From: Schumannella luteola
GTDB lineage: Bacteria; Actinomycetota; Actinomycetes; Actinomycetales; Microbacteriaceae
Assembly (NCBI RefSeq): GCF_013408685.1
Contig: NZ_JACBZY010000001.1
Location: 124,001-188,000, forward strand
Reading direction: 5' to 3'
DNA length: 64,000 bases
The translations under genes and the position numbers were made by a program. Positions 44,673 to 54,181 of this stretch are shown piece after piece. The notes below the pieces were generated by a model. The model saw nothing but the letters and a program-made list of their open reading frames with translations, ran no database searches and was not told the origin of the DNA. Each line of letters begins with the position of its first letter. The first letter of the stretch is position 1.

Positions 44673-47600
44673 ATGCCGTCGATCTTCTCTGCGCTCACGC
44701 CACGGCGTGCCCGCACCGTCCACCGCTCACGCGGCGCCACACCGCCCGGAGGCCTCGGCGCCTCCGCCGCGGCGAGCGTCGCCGACACCGCCGGCCACGC
44801 CGACGCCGTCACCCTGACCCCGCGCCTCAGCCCGGTCGCCGCGATCGCGCTCGTCGCCGCCGTCGCGACCGCCGCATCCGGTCTCGCGCTCGTCGCCCCG
44901 ACCCCGGCCGTCGCCGCCGCCGGAACGCCGCTGTTCCTCTCCTCGTTCGAGCAGGCCGACCCGCAGCCGCAGGCCAGCACCCCGTGGGGCGACCAGACGA
45001 ACATCTCGGGATCGACCTTCGGCAAGGGCAGCAAGCTCGCCACGGTCACCAAGGCCGACGCCTCGGCCGAGAACCCCCCTGGCGAGGTCGCCGCGAACGC
45101 CGCTGACGGCTCGAGCAGCACCAAGTGGCTCGCGTTCCAGAGCACCGGCTGGCTGCGCTACCAGCTCTCGAGCGCGCAGCAGATCGACTCGTACACGATC
45201 ACCAGCGGCGGCGACGCCCCCGAGCGCGACCCCAAGAACTTCACCGTTCAGGGATCGAACGACGGCAGCACCTGGACCGACGTCGACACCCGCGCGAACC
45301 AGACCTGGTCGGGCCGCCTGGTGAAGAACAGCTACAAGCTCAGCACCCCGGTCAGCTACAGCTGGTACCGCCTCAACATCACGGCCAACGGCAGCGGCGG
45401 GCTGATCCAGCTCTCCGACTGGGACATCCTCGACTCGACCCAGCAGACCCCGCCGCCTACGCCGATGGTCACCACCGTCGGCAACGGCCCGGTCTCGGCC
45501 TACAACATCAAGCCCAACGCCGGCTTCAGCGGACTCAAGGCGCTGCGCTACGGCGGCAGCCCGGTCGCGAACGGCGAGACGACGGCGCAGAACGTGCTGT
45601 TCGACAAGCTGAACCTCACGGTCGGATCCGACACGCAGCTGAGCTACAAGATCCTGCCCGTGCTGGACGACGCGCTCACCTACTCGGCCACCTACGCCGC
45701 GATCGACCTGGTCTTCTCCGACGGCTCGCGCCTGTCGAAGAAGGGCCTGCTCGACGGCAACGGCTTCGGCGCCTCCGCGCGCGAGCAGGGCACCAGCAAG
45801 GCGCTCTACGCCAGCCAGTGGAACTCGGTCAAGATCGACCTGAAGGGCCTGCAGGGCAAGGTGATCGACAAGATCCTCTTCGCCTACGACGACCCGAACG
45901 GCCAGAGCGGCCACGGCTTCTCGGGCTGGGTCGACGACATCACCCTCGCCCCGAAGGTCGCCGTCGACGGCTCGAGCCTCGTGAACTGGGTCGACACCCG
46001 CCGCGGCACGCTCTCGAGCGGCGGCTTCTCGCGCGGCAACAACATCCCCGCCACCGCGGTTCCGAACGGCTTCAACTTCTTCACGCCGATGACGAACGCG
46101 AACACCGACTCGTGGCTCTACAACTACGCGAGCGACAACACCGCGAACAACCTGCCGCGTCTGCAGGGCATCGGCATCTCGCACGAGCCGAGCCCCTGGA
46201 TGGGCGACCGCAACCAGCTCGCCGTCATGCCCGGCACCTCGGCCACGCCGAGCTCGACCCTGACCGCGCGTCAGCTCGAGTTCAGCCACGGCACCGAGAT
46301 CGCCCGCCCCGACCTCTACAGCGTGAAGTTCACGAACGGCATGATCGCCGAGGTCACCCCGACCGACCACGGTGGCGTCTACCGCTTCTCGTTCACCGGC
46401 AACACGGGCAGCGTGCTGCTCGACAAGGTCGCGTCGAACTCGCTCTCGGGTCTGAACGTGGATGCCGCCGGCAAGGTCACCGGATGGGTCGACGGCGGCA
46501 GCGGCCTCAGCGCCGGACGCAGCCGGATGTTCATCTCCGGCCAGTTCGACGCCGCGCCCACGGGCGTCGGCACCGCGAGCGGCGACCGCAGCACCTCCGC
46601 CCGCTACGCCGCGTTCGACACGACCAGCACCAAGGTCGTGACGCTGCGCATCGCGACGTCGTTCATCTCGCAGGCCCAGGCCCAGAAGAACCTCGACCTC
46701 GAGGTGACCGGCAAGAGCTTCGACCAGGTGCAGAAGGCCGCTGAGGCCCAGTGGAACGCCCGTCTCGGTGTCATCACCGTCGAGGGCGCCACCGACGTGC
46801 AGAACCAGAACCTGTACTCGAACCTCTACCGCCTGAACCTGTACCCGAACTCGCAGTTCGAGAACACGGGAACGGCCGCGGCGCCGAAGTACCAGTACGC
46901 CAGCCCGGTCGCACCCAAGCAGGGCGAGGCCACGGCGACGACGACCAACGCCCAGATCAAGGACGGCAAGGTCTACGTCAACAACGGCTTCTGGGACACC
47001 TACCGCACCGTGTGGCCCGCCTACTCGCTGCTCTACCCGCAGATGGAGCAGGAGCTCGTCGACGGATTCGTGCAGCAGTACCGCGACTCCGGCTGGGTCG
47101 CGCGCTGGTCGTCGCCCGGCTACGCCGACCTCATGACCGGCACCAGCTCGGATGTGGCCTTCGCCGACGCGTACCTCAACGGCGCGCTCGACACGAAGAC
47201 CGCGCTCGAGGCCTACGACGCCGCGCTGAAGAACGCGACCGTGCTGCCGACCTCGAGCGCCGTCGGGCGCAAGGGTCTCGACACCTCCACCTTCCTCGGC
47301 TACACCTCGGCATCCACCGGCGAGAGCGTCTCGTGGGGTCTCGAGGGCGGTACGAACGACTACGGCATCGGGCGGATGGCGGCGAAGCTCGCCGACGACC
47401 CGGCCACGCCGGAGTCGCGTCGTCAGACGCTGAAGGAGGAGTCGGAGTACTTCCTCGCCCGCTCGTGGAGCTACGTCAACCTGTTCGACAAGGACGCCGA
47501 CTTCTTCCAGGCCAAGAACGCCGACGGAAGCTGGCACATCCCGAGCGACAAGTTCGACCCGAAGTCGTGGGGTGACGCGTTCACCGAGAGCGACGGCTGG

Positions 47601-50600
47601 AACTTCGCGTTCCACGCCCCGTTCGACATCGACGGCCTCGCCGCGCTCTACGGCGGCACCGCCGGCCTCGACGCGAAGCTCGACCAGTTCTTCTCCACCC
47701 CGGAGAAGGCGGACACCCCCGGCGGCTACGGCGGGGTCATCCACGAGATGCTCGAGGCGCGCGACGTGCGCATGGGCCAGCTGGGCATGAGCAACCAGGT
47801 CTCGCACCACATCCCGTACCTCTACGCCGCGGCCGGCGACCCGGCCAAGTCGCAGAAGGTCGTGCGCGAGATCACCCAGCGTCTCTTCGTCGGCAGCGAC
47901 ATCGGCCAGGGCTACCCGGGCGATGAGGACAACGGCGAGACCAGCGCCTGGTACATCTTCTCGGCGCTCGGCTTCTATCCGGAGGCCGTCGGCTCGGGCG
48001 AGTACGTGATCGGATCGCCGATCTTCACCAAGGCGACGGTGCACCTGGCGAACAACAAGAGCCTGGTGATCAACGCCCCGAAGAACAGCGAGAAGAACCT
48101 CTACATCCAGTCGGCGACCTTCAACGGCAGCGCGCTGAACTCGGCCGTCATCCCGACGACCACGCTCAACCAGGGCGGCACGCTGAACTTCGACATGGGC
48201 GCCTCGCCCAGCGACTGGGGCAAGCGCACCTCCGACCAGAGCGCGCGCGTTCCGCACGTCGACGCCACGAAGACCGGCTTCGGCACCACCAAGGTCTCCG
48301 ACGAGACGGATGCGAAGAACCTCACCGACGACAACTCCCGTTCGTCGGCGACCTTCAACTCCGCCACGCCGTCGATCGAGTGGACCTCGGCCAGCGGCCC
48401 CGTGCAGCTGACCTCGTACACGCTGACGAACGGCGCCACCGGGTCGACCCCGACCGCCTGGACCCTCGAGGGCTCCAGCGACGGACAGACCTGGCTGAAG
48501 CTGGATGAGCGCTCGAACGAGAAGTTCGCCTGGGCGACGCAGACGCGTCCCTTCGTGATCCCCTCGGCCGGAGATCCCGGATCGAAGTCGGCCCCGGCCG
48601 CCTACGACCACTACCGCCTGCACATCACGGCCACGAGCGACGGCAAGCCCGCCACTCTCGCCGAGATCGAGCTGCTCGCCGACCCGGCCGCCGCCTCGGG
48701 CGAGTTCCGCCTCGACGCCGCACCCGGCATCACCGGCACCGTCGGCGCCACCATCACCGCCCCGCTCGCGACCCTCTCGGGTGGCAAGTCGGCCGACGCC
48801 GCGGCGTACACCGCGACCGTCGACTTCAAGGACGGCAAGGCAGCGCAGAAGGCGACGCTCACCAAGGCGCCGCTCGGCGGATGGCAGATCACCTCGCCCC
48901 ACACCTTCGACAAGGCCGGCGTCTACACGGCGCAGGTCACCGTCGGTGAGGAGATGAACCAGGCCACCACGACGGCCACGATCACCATCACGCGCGACGC
49001 CTCCTTCACGGGAGCGCTCGACAGCGTCTGCATCGGCGACACGCCCGTGGACGGCAAGGCGGGAACGGCCGCGAACTGCGACACGCTCGGTGCGGGCTTC
49101 GTCCGCTCGAAGCTCGCCGCGAACGGCTTCGTGCAGGGCACCACGGTGAAGGTCCCCAACAGCGACCTCACCTTCGACCTGCCGGCGATCCCGGCCGGTC
49201 AGCCCGACAACGCCACCGGCCGCGGTCAGACGATCGCGTTCGACGCGGGCACCGGAGCGACGAGCCTGTCGTTCATCGGCACCGCGACGGAGAAGAACCT
49301 GTCGCGCACCGACGGCAAGGTGAACTACACCGACGGATCGTCCGACCCGCTGACCATCGCCCTGGGCGACTGGACCGCGGCCGCGGCGACCCCGCAGTTC
49401 GGCAACACGATCGTGGCGAAGTCGGAGGGCCGCACTCAGGGCGCCTCCAACACCGACACGGCTGTGGCGGCGATCTACGCGACGGCGCCGTTCACCATCC
49501 CCGTCGGCAAGACGGTCGCCTCGGTGACCCTGCCCAAGGAGCCCGGCTCGGCGAAGCCCGACGGACGCCTGCACATCTTCGCGATCGCCTCGAACGGCAC
49601 GCGCACGGCTGAGACGGCGCCGCTCGCGGCGATCGGGTCGACCGTCGCGGGCCAGACGAGCGGCACCGAGTTCACGGCGACTCTCGCCACGGCGACCGGC
49701 GGCCACGCCGGTGCGTCGAGCACCGCCACCGTGAACTGGGGCGACGGAACCGGCGTCACCGCCGGCGCCGTCACCGCCGCGGAGGGCGGAGCGTCGATCG
49801 CCGGAACCCACACCTACGCCGCGGCCGGGAAGTACACGGTCACGGTCACGGTGGATGACGGCATCCGCAGCGCGACCACGACCACCACGGTCGAGGTCAC
49901 CGACCCGGTGCACTACACGCCGAGCATCCAGGTGCCCTCCGAAGCACACGCGGGCGACACGGTCACCGTCACCGGCAGCGGCTTCGCCGCCGGCGAGGAT
50001 GTGAAGGTCACGCTCTCGAGCTCCGACGCCGGCGTCACGGTGAAGGCGAACGACAAGGGCGAGATCACCGCGACCCTCACGATTCCGGCTGACGCCGCCG
50101 TGGGCACCACCTACCCGGTGTCTGCTCTCGGCTCGGTGTCGAAGGTCGCCGTGAGCGGCAGCTTGAAGGTCACCGCGAAGACCACGACCCCGCCCGAGGG
50201 CGGAACGTGCTCGGTCAGCATCTCGGTGCAGATCATCCGCGCGGGTGGCTCGTTCCAGATCTCGATCAGCGGCTTCGGCAAGAGCGAGCGGGTGCGGGTC
50301 ATCCTGCACTCCGACCCGGTCGTGCTGGGCGAGTTCCAGGCCAACGCCGATGGCGTGCTCGATGGCGCGACGGTCAGCATCCCCGCTGACACGCCGGTCG
50401 GACAGCACACCATCGAGGTGCTCGGTCTCGAGTCGGGGCTCAGCGCCACGACGCCGCTGACTGTGGCCGCCACGGTGCCGCAGGCCGACGGCCAGGCCCC
50501 GATCCTGCCGGGCGCATACCGCGGCCTCGCAGCGACCGGTGTCGACGGAGCCCAGCCGGTCGGAGCGCTCGCGCTCGGCGCGATCGGCGCGGGCGTGCTG

Positions 50601-50678
50601 GCCATCGTCGCCGGCGGATGGCTGCTGCGCCGCCGCCGTCGCGGTGACGACGTCGCCGGCATGACCGAGGAGGGCTGA
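44673..50678 (+). CDS. Secreted multidomain GH92 alpha-mannosidase, cell-wall anchored
   Basis: A 2001-residue exo-alpha-mannosidase for glycan breakdown outside the cell. Order: long signal region cleaved near PAVAAAG (about residue 87); F5/8-type (discoidin) domain, about 130-250; GH92 core, about 430-1180, with NYASDNTANNLPRLQGIGISHEPSP, SWGLEGGTNDYGIGRMA and the catalytic-domain hallmark PGDEDNGETSAWYIFSALGFYP; second discoidin-like domain, about 1210-1330; Ig-like domain; NEW-type beta domain around 1450-1640; PKD domain (VNWGDGTG ... GKYTVTVTVDDG); and two Ig/TIG-like repeats. The C-terminus is a sortase signal: LAATG, hydrophobic helix, RRRRRG. Two operators control it. Which alpha-mannoside linkage is cut is unknown. 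Confidence 0.95.
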   Translation: MPSIFSALTPRRARTVHRSRGATPPGGLGASAAASVADTAGHADAVTLTPRLSPVAAIALVAAVATAASGLALVAPTPAVAAAGTPLFLSSFEQADPQPQASTPWGDQTNISGSTFGKGSKLATVTKADASAENPPGEVAANAADGSSSTKWLAFQSTGWLRYQLSSAQQIDSYTITSGGDAPERDPKNFTVQGSNDGSTWTDVDTRANQTWSGRLVKNSYKLSTPVSYSWYRLNITANGSGGLIQLSDWDILDSTQQTPPPTPMVTTVGNGPVSAYNIKPNAGFSGLKALRYGGSPVANGETTAQNVLFDKLNLTVGSDTQLSYKILPVLDDALTYSATYAAIDLVFSDGSRLSKKGLLDGNGFGASAREQGTSKALYASQWNSVKIDLKGLQGKVIDKILFAYDDPNGQSGHGFSGWVDDITLAPKVAVDGSSLVNWVDTRRGTLSSGGFSRGNNIPATAVPNGFNFFTPMTNANTDSWLYNYASDNTANNLPRLQGIGISHEPSPWMGDRNQLAVMPGTSATPSSTLTARQLEFSHGTEIARPDLYSVKFTNGMIAEVTPTDHGGVYRFSFTGNTGSVLLDKVASNSLSGLNVDAAGKVTGWVDGGSGLSAGRSRMFISGQFDAAPTGVGTASGDRSTSARYAAFDTTSTKVVTLRIATSFISQAQAQKNLDLEVTGKSFDQVQKAAEAQWNARLGVITVEGATDVQNQNLYSNLYRLNLYPNSQFENTGTAAAPKYQYASPVAPKQGEATATTTNAQIKDGKVYVNNGFWDTYRTVWPAYSLLYPQMEQELVDGFVQQYRDSGWVARWSSPGYADLMTGTSSDVAFADAYLNGALDTKTALEAYDAALKNATVLPTSSAVGRKGLDTSTFLGYTSASTGESVSWGLEGGTNDYGIGRMAAKLADDPATPESRRQTLKEESEYFLARSWSYVNLFDKDADFFQAKNADGSWHIPSDKFDPKSWGDAFTESDGWNFAFHAPFDIDGLAALYGGTAGLDAKLDQFFSTPEKADTPGGYGGVIHEMLEARDVRMGQLGMSNQVSHHIPYLYAAAGDPAKSQKVVREITQRLFVGSDIGQGYPGDEDNGETSAWYIFSALGFYPEAVGSGEYVIGSPIFTKATVHLANNKSLVINAPKNSEKNLYIQSATFNGSALNSAVIPTTTLNQGGTLNFDMGASPSDWGKRTSDQSARVPHVDATKTGFGTTKVSDETDAKNLTDDNSRSSATFNSATPSIEWTSASGPVQLTSYTLTNGATGSTPTAWTLEGSSDGQTWLKLDERSNEKFAWATQTRPFVIPSAGDPGSKSAPAAYDHYRLHITATSDGKPATLAEIELLADPAAASGEFRLDAAPGITGTVGATITAPLATLSGGKSADAAAYTATVDFKDGKAAQKATLTKAPLGGWQITSPHTFDKAGVYTAQVTVGEEMNQATTTATITITRDASFTGALDSVCIGDTPVDGKAGTAANCDTLGAGFVRSKLAANGFVQGTTVKVPNSDLTFDLPAIPAGQPDNATGRGQTIAFDAGTGATSLSFIGTATEKNLSRTDGKVNYTDGSSDPLTIALGDWTAAAATPQFGNTIVAKSEGRTQGASNTDTAVAAIYATAPFTIPVGKTVASVTLPKEPGSAKPDGRLHIFAIASNGTRTAETAPLAAIGSTVAGQTSGTEFTATLATATGGHAGASSTATVNWGDGTGVTAGAVTAAEGGASIAGTHTYAAAGKYTVTVTVDDGIRSATTTTTVEVTDPVHYTPSIQVPSEAHAGDTVTVTGSGFAAGEDVKVTLSSSDAGVTVKANDKGEITATLTIPADAAVGTTYPVSALGSVSKVAVSGSLKVTAKTTTPPEGGTCSVSISVQIIRAGGSFQISISGFGKSERVRVILHSDPVVLGEFQANADGVLDGATVSIPADTPVGQHTIEVLGLESGLSATTPLTVAATVPQADGQAPILPGAYRGLAATGVDGAQPVGALALGAIGAGVLAIVAGGWLLRRRRRGDDVAGMTEEG

Positions 50679-50739
50679 CACCACCAGCACTCCTCCCGCC
50701 CTCAACCGGTTTCTTCGGGTGAGCTGAGCTGAGGGCCCC

Positions 50740-50774
50740 GGACGGCGTCCGCACCACGTGTGCGGGCGCCGTCC
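50740..50774 (+). terminator. Intrinsic terminator of the GH92 gene
   Basis: Hairpin GGACGGCG-TCCGCAC facing GTGCGG-G-CGCCGTCC with a short loop, followed by CTTTCTGT, 61 nt after the stop. It is the most classical intrinsic terminator in the window. Confidence 0.85.
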
Positions 50775-50826
50775 CTTTCTGTGTCAGCGCTCCCCGCGAT
50801 GCGCGCTCGATACGGCGGGAGGTGGG

Positions 50827-51903
50827 TCAGCGAGGGGATGCGTCCGCGGCGGCGGCGCGGTTCGCGAGCGGCCGCGTCGCGAGTCCGACGAGCACCGCCA
50901 CCGCCGCGCCCACGACCGTCTCGGCGAGACGCTGCAGCGCGATCGGCACCGGGTCGGAGGGATGCGCCGCGTGCGCGATCAGCAGCACCAGCGGCGTGAT
51001 CATCACGAGCGCGAGCGCGTAGTGGCGCACCACGACGAGTTCGACGCAGCCCTGCAGCACGCCCAGCAGCAGCGCCAGGAGCAGGCCCGGCGGCACCCCG
51101 ATCGTGTCGAGGTGCAGCGCTGCAATGCCGACGAACAGCGCGCCACCCACGAGGGTGCCCAGCACGCGGTGCACAGCCCGCGACAGGGTCACACTGCTGC
51201 CCCGGGCGATCGCCAGCACCGCGAGCGCCGACCCCGCCGACCAGTAGGCGTGCGACAGGTCGAAGGGGATCGTCACGAGCGTCGCGATCGTGCCCGCCAG
51301 CACCTGACGCAGCACCTCCACGCGATCCGCCCGAGCCCGCAGCCGCGGCAGCCGCACCACCGGGATCGGACCCGTCTGCCACTTCACCCGCGGCACCCGC
51401 ATGACGATCGCCGCGATGACCCACGAGATCGCGCATCCCAGCGCCACCAGCCCGATCACCAGCAGGCCGTCGCGACCGCCGCCGCCCAGGGCCACCGGAC
51501 GCGCCGACTGCGCGGCCACCCCGTAGACCAGGGTGAAGAACAGCGGACCGGGCGGGCCCAGCCGCGTCGCCGAGCACAGGTACGCCGCCGCGATCGTCAC
51601 CACGACCACGCCGATCACCGACAGCACGTCGTCGAACGACAGCAGCACACCCAGCGTCGCCGACGCGACCAGACCCAGCGCCACGAACGCGATCGTGCGC
51701 ATCCGGTGGCGTCGGGGCAGCGAGCCGGCGTAGATCGCGGTGAACGCCCCGAGACTCGCGGCCGCACCCAGCGACAGCTGCCCGGCGAGCGCGAACACGG
51801 TGACCGGGATGAGCATCGACAACCCCGCCTGGATGGCGACTGGCCAGCGACGCGGCGATGGGTTGACGGCGACGAGGCTCCGAGCAAGGTCGGAGAACTT
51901 CAT
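50827..51903 (-). CDS. FUSC-family membrane protein
   Basis: A 358-residue membrane protein with two blocks of about five helices, as in fusaric acid/aromatic acid exporter-like proteins. The FUSC-type segments are LGAFTAIYAGSLPRRHRMRTIAFVALG and the second-block AYWSAGSALAVLAIARGSSVTLSRAVHRVLGTLVGGAL. Half the size of the Gram-negative exporters; substrate unknown. GATACT-N7-ATG upstream indicates a leaderless transcript. It converges on the GH92 gene. Confidence 0.85.
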   Translation of the reverse strand: MKFSDLARSLVAVNPSPRRWPVAIQAGLSMLIPVTVFALAGQLSLGAAASLGAFTAIYAGSLPRRHRMRTIAFVALGLVASATLGVLLSFDDVLSVIGVVVVTIAAAYLCSATRLGPPGPLFFTLVYGVAAQSARPVALGGGGRDGLLVIGLVALGCAISWVIAAIVMRVPRVKWQTGPIPVVRLPRLRARADRVEVLRQVLAGTIATLVTIPFDLSHAYWSAGSALAVLAIARGSSVTLSRAVHRVLGTLVGGALFVGIAALHLDTIGVPPGLLLALLLGVLQGCVELVVVRHYALALVMITPLVLLIAHAAHPSDPVPIALQRLAETVVGAAVAVLVGLATRPLANRAAAADASPR

Positions 51904-51988
51904 CTCGACAAGTATCCCACCGCGAGTTCAGCGCCCGCGCGCAGGGCCGGTGGAGGGGCAGCCGCATCCAACTCAAGGGATGCGGGCG

Positions 51989-52945
51989 TCAGCCCGTGAC
52001 GTTCGCCTGCAGCCAGGTGTGCGGGTTGACCTTGGTGCCGTTGAGCTGCAGCTCGAGGTGCAGGTGCGGGGCAGTGACCGACCCGGTCGAGCCGGTGAGC
52101 GCGATGAACTGGCCCACCTGCACGGTGTCGCCGACGTTGACGGCGATCGAGCCGGTCTGCGTGTGCGCGTAGAGGAACGACACCGTCTGCCCGTTCACGG
52201 TCGACGTGATGACGAGGTGGTTGCCCCAGCCGTAGCTGTCCTGCTGCTTCTTCGTGACGACGCCGGTGGCGATGCTGTACATCGGCGTGCCCTCGTGGGC
52301 GAGGTAGTCCTGGCCCTGGTGCACCGACATGCAGGTCGAGCAGGTCGCGGGGGCGCCGAAGCCGGGGCCGAGTTTGGGCATGACCTCGTAGGGCCAGCGC
52401 ACCGGACCGATGCCGGGGTTCCAGGTGTTCGCGTACTGCGCGGTGGTCGCCTTCGCGGCCTTCGCGGCGGCGGCGCGCTGGATGGCGGCGGCCGCGGCGG
52501 CGAACTCGGCCTGGCTGGTGGCGCCGTAGGCGTCGCGGCTGGTGTCATCGGCGGCGGCCGCGGCCGAGACCTGGAAGCTCTGGGTGTCGGCGGCGCTGCC
52601 GACGAGGGGCGCGCCGGTCGTGGCGGCGTTCGCGCTGGGGGTGCCGAACACGGATGCCGGAACCGAGACCGAGACGACGAGGGCGAAGACGGCGACGAGC
52701 ACGGCGACCGACAGCACCTGGCGGCCGAGACCGCGATGCACGACGCCGAGTCCGCCGCGCTGACGGGGGCGCTGGGTCAGGGGGACGCGCGCCGCGACGG
52801 CGGTGCCGCGCGTCGCACCCGGACGGGCAGGGCGGGTGCGCTCGGCGCGGCTGCGCTCGGCGCGGCGGGCCGCCTCGGCGGTCTGCTGACGGGCCCGCAG
52901 ATCACGGCGGGTCGGAGCAGAGCTGTCGGAGGCGGCGGGGCGCAT
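51989..52945 (-). CDS. M23-family murein peptidase
   Basis: A 318-residue secreted or membrane-anchored LytM-type endopeptidase. A positively charged cytoplasmic stretch (1-75) precedes one hydrophobic helix (VLSVAVLVAVFALVVSVSVPASV). The zinc domain at the C-terminus has HQGQDYLAHEGTPMYSIATG and the HLHLE motif in VTAPHLHLELQLNG. The linker is Ala-rich, with an AAAAAIQRAAAAKAAKA helix. It probably remodels peptidoglycan. ATG 52945 follows the stop of a small upstream frame by 1 nt. Confidence 0.92.
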   Translation of the reverse strand: MRPAASDSSAPTRRDLRARQQTAEAARRAERSRAERTRPARPGATRGTAVAARVPLTQRPRQRGGLGVVHRGLGRQVLSVAVLVAVFALVVSVSVPASVFGTPSANAATTGAPLVGSAADTQSFQVSAAAAADDTSRDAYGATSQAEFAAAAAAIQRAAAAKAAKATTAQYANTWNPGIGPVRWPYEVMPKLGPGFGAPATCSTCMSVHQGQDYLAHEGTPMYSIATGVVTKKQQDSYGWGNHLVITSTVNGQTVSFLYAHTQTGSIAVNVGDTVQVGQFIALTGSTGSVTAPHLHLELQLNGTKVNPHTWLQANVTG

Positions 52946-52946
52946 A

Positions 52947-53030
52947 TCAGACGCCCTCGCTGAGGGTCGACGCGGCTGTGGCGAGCGTGATGCCCGGGCT
53001 CGACAGGATGACCACGGGGTCAGCGGTCAT
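52947..53030 (-). CDS. Putative 27-aa leader peptide of the M23 gene
   Basis: From ATG 53030 the frame reads MTADPVVILSSPGITLATAA and ends ...STLSEGV, stop 1 nt before the peptidase ATG. GGAG lies 9 nt upstream of its start. It occupies the end of the transcript leader downstream of a TACACT -10. Spacing suggests coupled translation; no homologue is recognised, and a chance frame is possible. Confidence 0.4.
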   Translation of the reverse strand: MTADPVVILSSPGITLATAASTLSEGV

Positions 53031-53113
53031 CGTGGAACTCCAGGTCATGAGCGGCTCAGCCGAGCCGATGACGCGCGCCCGGACTCGGGTTCGGATGCGC
53101 GATGTACCCCGAA

Positions 53114-53119
53114 AGTGTA
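53114..53119 (-). promoter_or_regulatory. Putative -10 TACACT of the M23 transcript
   Basis: Minus-strand TACACT in a short AT-rich patch, giving a 5' leader of about 160 nt before the peptidase start. I see no known riboswitch in the leader. Confidence 0.45.
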
Positions 53120-53220
53120 GAAGCGCGAGGCGGATGCCGCCACCCCTCGCTCGGGTTCCACGCGCATCCGCACCGCGCTCCCGCGAGCGCTCGCCGGGCC
53201 GAGGCGGATCGGCCGGCGGC

Positions 53221-54108
53221 TCAGTACCCGACGTCGGCGACCAGCGGCGCGAGCTGCGCGACCAGGTCGGGATGCCCGCCGAGCACCAGCCGGGTGTCCG
53301 GCTCGGCGCCGTCATGCCCGACGACGGCGGCCCCCGCCTCGCGGGCGATGAGCACGCCGGCCGCGAAGTCCCAGGCGTTCGTCTGCCGCTCGACATACGC
53401 ATCCACACGCCCCGCGGCGAGCGCCACGAGATCGAGCGCGGCCGCCCCCATGCGGCGCAGGTCGCGCAGGTGCGGCATGAGCGCCGTGAGCGCCGACGCC
53501 TGGTGCGCCCGCAGCTCGGCGTCGTAGCTGAAGCCCGTCGCGAGCAGCACCTGCCCGAGCGGCGCCGCCGGCCGCACCGCCAGCTCGCGCATCAGACCGG
53601 ATGCCCCCGGCGCGAGCGGCGCATCCACCCCCTCGCGCGGGCGCACCTCGAGGTGCGCTCCCCCGCCGCGCTGCGCCGTGAACAGCTCGCCCTCGCCCGG
53701 CGAGTAGACGACGCCGGCGAGGGCCGTCCAGGTCTGCGCGTCGGCCGGACCGCCGTCGGGCGAGCTGACGACGGCGATGCTGACGGCGTAGTGCGGGATG
53801 CCGTAGAGGAAGTTGACGGTGCCGTCGATCGGGTCGACGACCCAGGTGAGTCCCGAGCGCCCGGCGGCGGTGCCGCCTTCTTCGCCGAGGATCGCATCGT
53901 CGGGTCGCGCCGCTCCGATGCGGGTGCGGATGAGCTGCTCGACCTCGCGGTCGGCGGCCGTGACGATGTCGACCGGGCTCGACTTCGCGGCGGCGACCTC
54001 GACGCCCTCGGCCCGGCGGAGTGCGGCGAGCGCGCCGGCCTCGAGCGCGATGTCGCGCGCCAGGGCGAGCAGCTCGGCGGGATCTGCGGATGCGGCGGGA
54101 TCGGTCAT
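53221..54108 (-). CDS. Inositol monophosphatase family protein
   Basis: A 295-residue magnesium-dependent phosphatase. Metal-binding motifs are EEGG (ILGEEGGTAAG), WVVDPIDGTVNFLYGIPHYAVS and WDFAAGVLIAREAGAAVVGHDG. Substrate may be inositol-1-phosphate, histidinol phosphate or another sugar phosphate; the family cannot be split by eye. The start is 54108 (MTDPAAS). It lies 73 bp after the GrpB gene on the same strand, separated by a hairpin. Confidence 0.93.
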   Translation of the reverse strand: MTDPAASADPAELLALARDIALEAGALAALRRAEGVEVAAAKSSPVDIVTAADREVEQLIRTRIGAARPDDAILGEEGGTAAGRSGLTWVVDPIDGTVNFLYGIPHYAVSIAVVSSPDGGPADAQTWTALAGVVYSPGEGELFTAQRGGGAHLEVRPREGVDAPLAPGASGLMRELAVRPAAPLGQVLLATGFSYDAELRAHQASALTALMPHLRDLRRMGAAALDLVALAAGRVDAYVERQTNAWDFAAGVLIAREAGAAVVGHDGAEPDTRLVLGGHPDLVAQLAPLVADVGY

Positions 54109-54117
54109 GCACTCAGC

Positions 54118-54165
54118 CAACCACGGGCGCCGGTTCCGTGCGCGGCGAGCCGACGCGCGTGGTTG
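54118..54165. other. Hairpin between grpB-type and inositol phosphatase genes
   Basis: Arms CAACCACG (54118-54125) and CGTGGTTG (54158-54165), 16 nt after the GrpB-family stop. Likely an mRNA end or attenuating structure; no T-tract. Confidence 0.5.
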
Positions 54166-54181
54166 ACGGCCCCGGCTCGGC

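Noticed and set aside
44727-50705. A 1992-codon open frame on the minus strand opposite the GH92 gene
   Set aside because: It mirrors the GH92 frame; its translation is Arg/Gly/Val-rich without domains, while the plus frame has clear GH92 motifs. It is an artefact of high GC third positions.
52946-53110. ydaO (c-di-AMP) riboswitch before the M23 peptidase
   Set aside because: Such riboswitches occur before actinobacterial wall hydrolases, but I could not find the conserved blocks in this leader.
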